Assembly (NCBI GenBank): GCA_946548085.1
Contig: CAMNPN010000102.1
Coordinates: 1 to 56,590 of the forward strand
Source: an uncultured Prevotella sp.
GTDB lineage: Bacteria; Bacteroidota; Bacteroidia; Bacteroidales; Bacteroidaceae
Length of the DNA: 56,590 nt
Direction: 5' to 3'
Shown: in pieces, positions 52,305 to 56,590 of the stretch
Position numbering within the stretch: position 1 is the stretch's first letter
How the letters are laid out: every line of letters begins with the position of its first letter
The notes under the pieces: generated by a model
What the model was told of the DNA's origin: nothing
What the model saw: only the letters and a program-made list of their open reading frames with translations
Databases searched by the model: none
Translations under genes and position numbers: made by a program

Positions 52305-52766
52305 GTGAGAGGTGAGAGCAATGTCCATCGGGTGTATCTGGGGCTGGGGAGTAATCTTGGTGACAAGGCCCAGCATATCCGCAGGGCGATAGAACTGATC
52401 GGTGAGCGTGTGGGGCCGGTTGTGCGCCAGTCCACGCTCATCGAGACAGAACCTTGGGGCTTCGACTCTGAGAATAAGTTCCTCAATGGTGTCATCCTCG
52501 TAGAGACGACTCTCACACCACGTACACTCCTAAAGGAGACCCAGAGGATTGAGCGTCTTATTGGCCGACGAAAAAAGACTGTCTCGGCCTCTCCGCCCTC
52601 TCTTCTCCCTTCTTATGCCGACAGACCGATTGACATTGATATATTGCTCTACGACAATCTCACAATAGAAGAGCCAGACCTGAAGATCCCACATCCGCTG
52701 ATGACTGAGCGTGACTTCGTTATGAAGCCCCTCGCAGAGATAAAAGAAAAAGTAACTAACAATTAA
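52305..52766 (+). CDS. folK: Hydroxymethyl-dihydropterin pyrophosphokinase
   Basis: Transfers pyrophosphate to 6-hydroxymethyl-dihydropterin in folate synthesis. The 153 residues begin with a GTG in GTGAGAGGTGAGAG, which is part of a short repeat. The conserved core starts at VYLGLGSNLGD, and no ATG is in frame upstream. Motifs: SNLGD, ETEPWG, FLNGVILVET, and IDIDILLYD. Between the last two, where HPPK normally reads R-x-R-W-G-x-R-x-I-D-I-D, there is a 10-residue insert (SASPPSLLPS) encoded by a pyrimidine-rich tract. The RWG part is replaced, so loop 3 is unusual. folE is at 30744. Confidence 0.9.
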   Translation: MRGESNVHRVYLGLGSNLGDKAQHIRRAIELIGERVGPVVRQSTLIETEPWGFDSENKFLNGVILVETTLTPRTLLKETQRIERLIGRRKKTVSASPPSLLPSYADRPIDIDILLYDNLTIEEPDLKIPHPLMTERDFVMKPLAEIKEKVTNN

Positions 52767-52773
52767 AACGAAC

Positions 52774-54270
52774 ATGAACAAAAAACTAATCTGCATGGTT
52801 GCAGCATTCGCCATCGTGCTGGGAGCCAAAGCCCAAGGCGACAATTGTTGCAAGGGCGCCAATCCTTACAAGAAGTACACAGAAAATCTGCCGTTCGAGA
52901 TGCCTGAAGTGAAGGCTCCCGTTATCCCAGACAATAAAGTCTGCCTGAAGGATTTCGGTGCAGACCCCACAGGCATCGGCCTCTGTACCGAAGCCTTTGC
53001 CAAGGCTGTTGATGCGTTGACGGAGAAGGGCGGGGGGCACCTCATCGTGCCAGCCGGCGTGTGGCATACCGGGCCTATCGTGCTCAAGAGCAATATCGAC
53101 CTGCACCTCGAGATGGGGGCAGTCATCCGTTTCGCTGCTGATGAGAATCTTTATCCCATCATCAAGACATCGTTTGAAGGGCTTGACACCCGCCGCTGTC
53201 AGTCGCCCCTCTCTGCCGTAGGTGCCACGAATATCTCCATCACGGGTGCTGGCGTCATCGACGGCAACGGACAGTACTGGCGACCGGTGAAGCGGGCGAA
53301 AGTGTCGGAGGGCATGTGGAAAGATGTCCTTGCCCGGCCCGGAGGCATTGCGATGCGTAAGGACTACTGGGTGCCCTCCGAGAGCTATGCCCGGGGTGAG
53401 AAGGGGGCCGATCTTAACGTGCCTGCCGCAAAGACTGACGAGGAGTGGAATGCCATACACCGTTTTCTACGTCCTGTGATGATCAGTCTGGTCAGTTGTA
53501 AGAACGTGCTGCTCCAAGGGGTGATCTTCCAGAACTCTCCTGCTTGGAACATCCATCCGCTGATGTGTGAGAATATTATTATAGATAATGTACTTGCACG
53601 CAATCCTTCTTATGCCCAGAATGGTGATGCCCTTGACCTCGAGTCGTGTAAGAATGCCCTTATCGTGAACTCCCGTTTTGATGCCGGTGACGATGGTATC
53701 TGCATCAAGAGCGGCAAGGATGCCGACGGGCGCAAGCGGGGTAAGGCCTGTGAGAATGTGGTCGTCGACGGTTGTACGGTCTTTGCCGGTCACGGCGGCT
53801 TTGTCGTGGGCTCGGAGATGAGCGGCGGTGTGCGCAACTTCAAGGTGAGCAACTGTCAGTTCCTTGGTACCGACGTGGGTCTGCGCTTTAAGTCGAAGCG
53901 TGGCCGCGGCGGACTTGTCGAGAATATCTATATCGATCATATCTCAATGATGGACATCATCACGGATGCTATCACGTTCAATATGTATTATGGTGGCAAG
54001 TCCGTCTCAGAGATGAAGGCTGCAGGTATCGAGCCCGACAACACCACGAAGGTAGCCGTTGACGAGACGACGCCCATCTTCCGTAATATCTTTATACAGG
54101 ATGTCGTCTGCAATGGAGCCGGTCGTGCCATGGAGTTCAACGGCCTGCCAGAGATGCCTATCGACAATATCCGTCTGAAGAACATCACCATCCGTGCCAA
54201 AGAGGGGGCAGTGTTCCAGAATGTTACGGAGAACGTGTCGCAGGAGAATGTAAAGATTGTGCTTGAGTAA
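52774..54270 (+). CDS. GH28-family polygalacturonase-like glycosidase
   Basis: A secreted beta-helix enzyme of 498 residues, expected to hydrolyse galacturonan linkages in pectin. The signal peptide (MNKKLICMVAAFAIVLGAKAQ) precedes the parallel beta-helix. Family motifs: YAQNGDALDLESC for NTD (about 285), DAGDDGICIKSGKD for GDDxI (about 306), FAGHGGFVVGSEMSGG for GHG (about 338), and VGLRFKSKRGRGG for RxK (about 371). It follows folK by only 7 bp although its role is unrelated, so it may be carried on the housekeeping operon transcript. It ends at a strong terminator. Confidence 0.93.
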   Translation: MNKKLICMVAAFAIVLGAKAQGDNCCKGANPYKKYTENLPFEMPEVKAPVIPDNKVCLKDFGADPTGIGLCTEAFAKAVDALTEKGGGHLIVPAGVWHTGPIVLKSNIDLHLEMGAVIRFAADENLYPIIKTSFEGLDTRRCQSPLSAVGATNISITGAGVIDGNGQYWRPVKRAKVSEGMWKDVLARPGGIAMRKDYWVPSESYARGEKGADLNVPAAKTDEEWNAIHRFLRPVMISLVSCKNVLLQGVIFQNSPAWNIHPLMCENIIIDNVLARNPSYAQNGDALDLESCKNALIVNSRFDAGDDGICIKSGKDADGRKRGKACENVVVDGCTVFAGHGGFVVGSEMSGGVRNFKVSNCQFLGTDVGLRFKSKRGRGGLVENIYIDHISMMDIITDAITFNMYYGGKSVSEMKAAGIEPDNTTKVAVDETTPIFRNIFIQDVVCNGAGRAMEFNGLPEMPIDNIRLKNITIRAKEGAVFQNVTENVSQENVKIVLE

Positions 54271-54272
54271 CA

Positions 54273-54313
54273 AACAAAAAAGCCTCGCAAAAATCTTGCG
54301 AGGCTTTTTTGTT
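54273..54313. terminator. Bidirectional terminator between GH28 and rpsO
   Basis: A perfect 18-bp stem, AACAAAAAAGCCTCGCAA / TTGCGAGGCTTTTTTGTT, with loop AAATC. A/T runs flank both sides, so it can stop transcription from either direction, ending the ftsX-GH28 operon and rpsO. Confidence 0.92.
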
Positions 54314-54326
54314 GCTTATCCGCCTT

Positions 54327-54596
54327 TTACTTACGCAGGCCAAGAGCCTTGATGATAGCGCGATAGCGATTGATGTCGTTGTTGTAGAGGTACTTCAGCA
54401 GCTTGCGACGCTTACCGACGAGCATCGTCAGCGAACGGGCTGTGGCGTAATCCTTGTGGTTCTTCTTCAGATGCTCTGTCAGATGAGAGATGCGATAGCT
54501 GAAGAGAGCAATCTGAGCCTCGGCAGAACCAGTGTCTGTGGTACTCTTACCATACTGACCGAAGATCTCTTCCTTTTTGGCTTTGTCTAAATACAT
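54327..54596 (-). CDS. rpsO: 30S ribosomal protein S15
   Basis: An 89-residue primary 16S rRNA-binding protein. Full-length match with TDTGSAEAQIALFSYRISHLTEHLKKN and the conserved C-terminal MLVGKRRKLLKYLYNNDINRYRAIIKALGLRK. Monocistronic, with a promoter at 54711-54718 and a leader of about 110 nt, long enough for autoregulatory structure. No such structure was identified by eye. Confidence 0.98.
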   Translation of the reverse strand: MYLDKAKKEEIFGQYGKSTTDTGSAEAQIALFSYRISHLTEHLKKNHKDYATARSLTMLVGKRRKLLKYLYNNDINRYRAIIKALGLRK

Positions 54597-54710
54597 AATT
54601 TAATAATGTGATTAATTGTTGTTTGCAAACACATCCTTCTGACGCGTTTCTGGCCTAATCACCAGCCGGTTTACGTCGTCGGATGCTTCGGATTTTCCGA
54701 AATGCGGGTG

Positions 54711-54718
54711 CAAAGGTA
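54711..54718 (-). promoter_or_regulatory. -7 box of rpsO
   Basis: TACCTTTG on the minus strand, about 115 bp before the rpsO ATG. The same DNA (GCGGGTGCAAAGG) mirrors the typA promoter. Confidence 0.65.
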
Positions 54719-54760
54719 CAACTTTTTTCCGATACTGCAAACTTTTTCGAAAAATATTTG

Positions 54761-54768
54761 TACCTTTG
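54761..54768 (+). promoter_or_regulatory. -7 box of typA
   Basis: TACCTTTG, divergent from rpsO, 68 bp before the typA ATG. The sequence after it (CACCCGC) is the inverse of that at the rpsO -7 box. Confidence 0.65.
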
Positions 54769-54786
54769 CACCCGCTTTTTGAAGTA

Positions 54787-54831
54787 TATAGTTTGAAGTT
54801 TATAGTTTAGAGTTTAAAGTTTATAGTTTAT
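54787..54831 (+). repeat. TTTATAGTTTA repeats in the typA leader
   Basis: TATAGTTTGAAGTTTATAGT followed by TTAGAGTTTAAAGTTTATAG, five imperfect units between the -7 box and the ATG. They would be transcribed as part of the typA 5' leader. Confidence 0.65.
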
Positions 54832-54836
54832 AGACG

Positions 54837-56590
54837 ATGCAGGATATCAGGAATATCGCAATTATTGCGCATGTAGACCATGGTAAGACGACGCTGGTCG
54901 ATAAGATGATGCTCGCCGGGAATCTTTTCCGTGAGGGACAGAATCTCAGCAATCAGGTGTTGGATGCAAACGACCTGGAGAGGGAGCGTGGTATCACCAT
55001 TCTCTCGAAGAATGTGAGTATCAATTGGAAAGGAGTAAAGATCAATATCATAGATACCCCGGGACACTCCGATTTCGGCGGTGAGGTGGAGCGTGTGCTG
55101 AATATGGCCGACGGTTGCCTGCTGCTCGTCGACGCCTTTGAAGGTCCGATGCCGCAGACACGCTTCGTGTTGCAGAAAGCCCTGCAGATTGGTCTGAAAC
55201 CCATCGTCGTGGTGAACAAGGTGGACAAGCCTAACTGCCGTCCCGAAGAAGTGTATGAGATGGTGTTCGACCTGATGTTCTCGCTCAACGCCACCGAAGA
55301 CCAGTTGGATTTCCCCGTCGTCTATGGCTCAGCCAAGAACGGCTGGATGGGTGAGGACTGGAAGACACCTACCGACAATATCACCTATCTGCTCGATAAG
55401 ATCGTGGAGGTAATCCCCGCCCCGCAGCAGATCGAGGGAACGCCCCAGATGCTGATCACCTCACTCGACTACTCGAGTTATCAGGGGCGTATCGCCGTGG
55501 GACGTGTGCATCGCGGACAACTGAAGGACGGCATGCAGGTGACCATTGCCCATCGCGACGGCTCGATGGAGAAGACGAAGATCAAGGAGCTGCATACCTT
55601 CGAGGGTATGGGACATGTGAGGACCGACTCTGTGGACTGCGGAGATATCTGTGCCGTCATCGGCCTGGAGAAGTTTGAGATTGGCGACACCCTCTGCGAC
55701 CTGGAGAACCCCGAGCCGCTGGCCCCCATCGCCATCGACGAGCCCACGATGTCGATGCTCTTCACCATCAACGACTCGCCTTTCTTCGGTAAGGAGGGAA
55801 AGTTTGTGACCTCCCGCCATATCAACGACCGTCTGGAGAAGGAACTGGAGAAGAACCTCGCCCTTCGCGTGGAGCCCTTCGAAGACTCTACCGATAAGTG
55901 GATTGTCTCAGGCCGTGGCGTACTCCACCTTTCGGTGCTTGTGGAAACCATGCGCCGCGAGGGCTATGAGTTGCAGGTGGGACAGCCGCAGGTGATCTAT
56001 AAAGAGATTGACGGAAAGAAGTGCGAGCCGATCGAAGAACTGACGATTAATGTGCCGGAAGAGTTCTCGTCGAAGATGATTGATATGGTGACCCGCCGTA
56101 AGGGTGAGATGACATCGATGGAGAATCAGGGCGAGCGTGTAAACATCGAGTTCGATATCCCCTCGCGTGGTATCATCGGTCTGCGTACCAATGTGCTGAC
56201 TGCCAGTCAGGGCGAGGCCATCATGGCCCACCGCTTCAAGGAGTACCAGCCCTATAAGGGTGAGATAGAGCGCCGTGTGAACGGTTCGATGATCTCGATG
56301 GACACGGGCAACGCTTTTGCCTATGCCATCGACAAACTGCAGGACCGTGGCAAGTTCTTCATCGATCCGGGCGAGGATGTGTATGCTGGTCAGGTGGTCG
56401 GCGAGCATGTTCACGACAACGACCTCGTGGTGAATGTCTGCAAGGCCAAGCAACTGACGAATGTCCGTGCCTCTGGTACTGATGACAAGGCCCGCATCAT
56501 CCCGAAGACGGTGATGTCGTTGGAGGAATGTCTGGAGTACATCAAGCAGGATGAACTCGTCGAGGTGACCCCGAAGTCGATGCGTATGCG
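54837..56590 (+). CDS. typA: GTP-binding protein TypA/BipA (3' end beyond window)
   Basis: A translational GTPase related to EF-G. The reading frame runs from ATG at 54837 (MQDIRNIAIIAHVDHGKTT) to the window end, about 584 codons, nearly the full about 600 of the family. G motifs: AHVDHGKTT (G1), RERGITI (G2), DTPGHSDFGGEV (G3), VNKVDKP (G4) and GSAKNG (G5). Later domains follow, with GRIAVGRVHRGQLKDG and the C-terminal VKVRASGTDDK-type segment (NVRASGTDDKARII). Own promoter, divergent from rpsO. Confidence 0.97.
   Translation, partial: MQDIRNIAIIAHVDHGKTTLVDKMMLAGNLFREGQNLSNQVLDANDLERERGITILSKNVSINWKGVKINIIDTPGHSDFGGEVERVLNMADGCLLLVDAFEGPMPQTRFVLQKALQIGLKPIVVVNKVDKPNCRPEEVYEMVFDLMFSLNATEDQLDFPVVYGSAKNGWMGEDWKTPTDNITYLLDKIVEVIPAPQQIEGTPQMLITSLDYSSYQGRIAVGRVHRGQLKDGMQVTIAHRDGSMEKTKIKELHTFEGMGHVRTDSVDCGDICAVIGLEKFEIGDTLCDLENPEPLAPIAIDEPTMSMLFTINDSPFFGKEGKFVTSRHINDRLEKELEKNLALRVEPFEDSTDKWIVSGRGVLHLSVLVETMRREGYELQVGQPQVIYKEIDGKKCEPIEELTINVPEEFSSKMIDMVTRRKGEMTSMENQGERVNIEFDIPSRGIIGLRTNVLTASQGEAIMAHRFKEYQPYKGEIERRVNGSMISMDTGNAFAYAIDKLQDRGKFFIDPGEDVYAGQVVGEHVHDNDLVVNVCKAKQLTNVRASGTDDKARIIPKTVMSLEECLEYIKQDELVEVTPKSMRM

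Noticed and set aside
54597..54710. S15 autoregulatory structure in the rpsO leader
   Set aside because: The leader is long enough, but I could not identify by eye a conserved pseudoknot or 16S-like mimic, so no feature is claimed.

Overview
The window is a chromosomal segment of a Bacteroidota bacterium, most likely Prevotella or a close relative. The evidence is the SusC/SusD pair, PorX and PorW homologues of the type IX secretion system, a BspA-type leucine-rich-repeat surface protein, Lipid-A and RND genes of Bacteroidetes type, and many promoters of the Bacteroidetes form (-33 TTG, about 20 bp, -7 TAnnTTTG). No phage, plasmid backbone, CRISPR array or intact insertion sequence was seen.

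Layout. 1-6.0 kb: a SusC/SusD outer-membrane uptake locus with two accessory lipoproteins, closed by a strong terminator. 6.1-8.5 kb: a secreted M6 metalloprotease and, divergently, a BACON-domain lipoprotein. 8.5-17.3 kb: housekeeping genes (tadA, birA, pyrH, pssA-psd, dnaE, trxA). 17.4-24.0 kb (minus strand): aroA, a tiny Cys-rich membrane protein, porW, porX and tsaE, apparently one operon. 24.1-27.1 kb: a tRNA-Pro, a remnant of a flavodoxin-like gene, a serine hydrolase gene gutted by an internal deletion, then two carbohydrate-esterase-type genes. 27.2-35.0 kb (minus strand): fldA-DUF2023, and a long operon of DUF1599, a DoxX-like protein, tpiA, a SPOR protein, folE, a membrane protein, an SDR and an LD-carboxypeptidase. 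35.4-44.0 kb (plus strand): cca, a complete RND efflux operon and an LpxA-family acyltransferase. 44.0-45.0 kb: a gene-poor, AT-rich island holding a 50-codon remnant of an AAA ATPase and a large quasi-palindromic element. 45.0-47.1 kb: BspA-like protein with a dockerin-like tail. 47.3-56.6 kb: radical SAM protein, ftsX-DUF3098-uppP-truB-queA-folK-GH28, rpsO, and typA, which runs off the end.

How the genes fit together. PorX/PorW would control and serve type IX secretion; the M6 protease, and perhaps the SASA-type esterase, end in tails resembling type IX sorting domains, so regulator, machine component and possible cargo lie close together. The GH28 enzyme and the two esterases suggest pectin or hemicellulose use. 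The SusC/D locus itself carries no visible glycan enzyme.

The most unusual signal is non-coding. Two intergenic regions, 35251-35352 and 44416-44834, each contain palindromic units repeated at exactly 22 bp, with unrelated unit sequences but the same architecture, and each array is enclosed by an outer inverted repeat. A second theme is families of short degenerate repeats (TTTATAGTTT, GAGCATTGAGC, AATGAAGAATGAAG types) between genes and, in at least two cases, apparently inside coding sequence (cca and the radical SAM gene).
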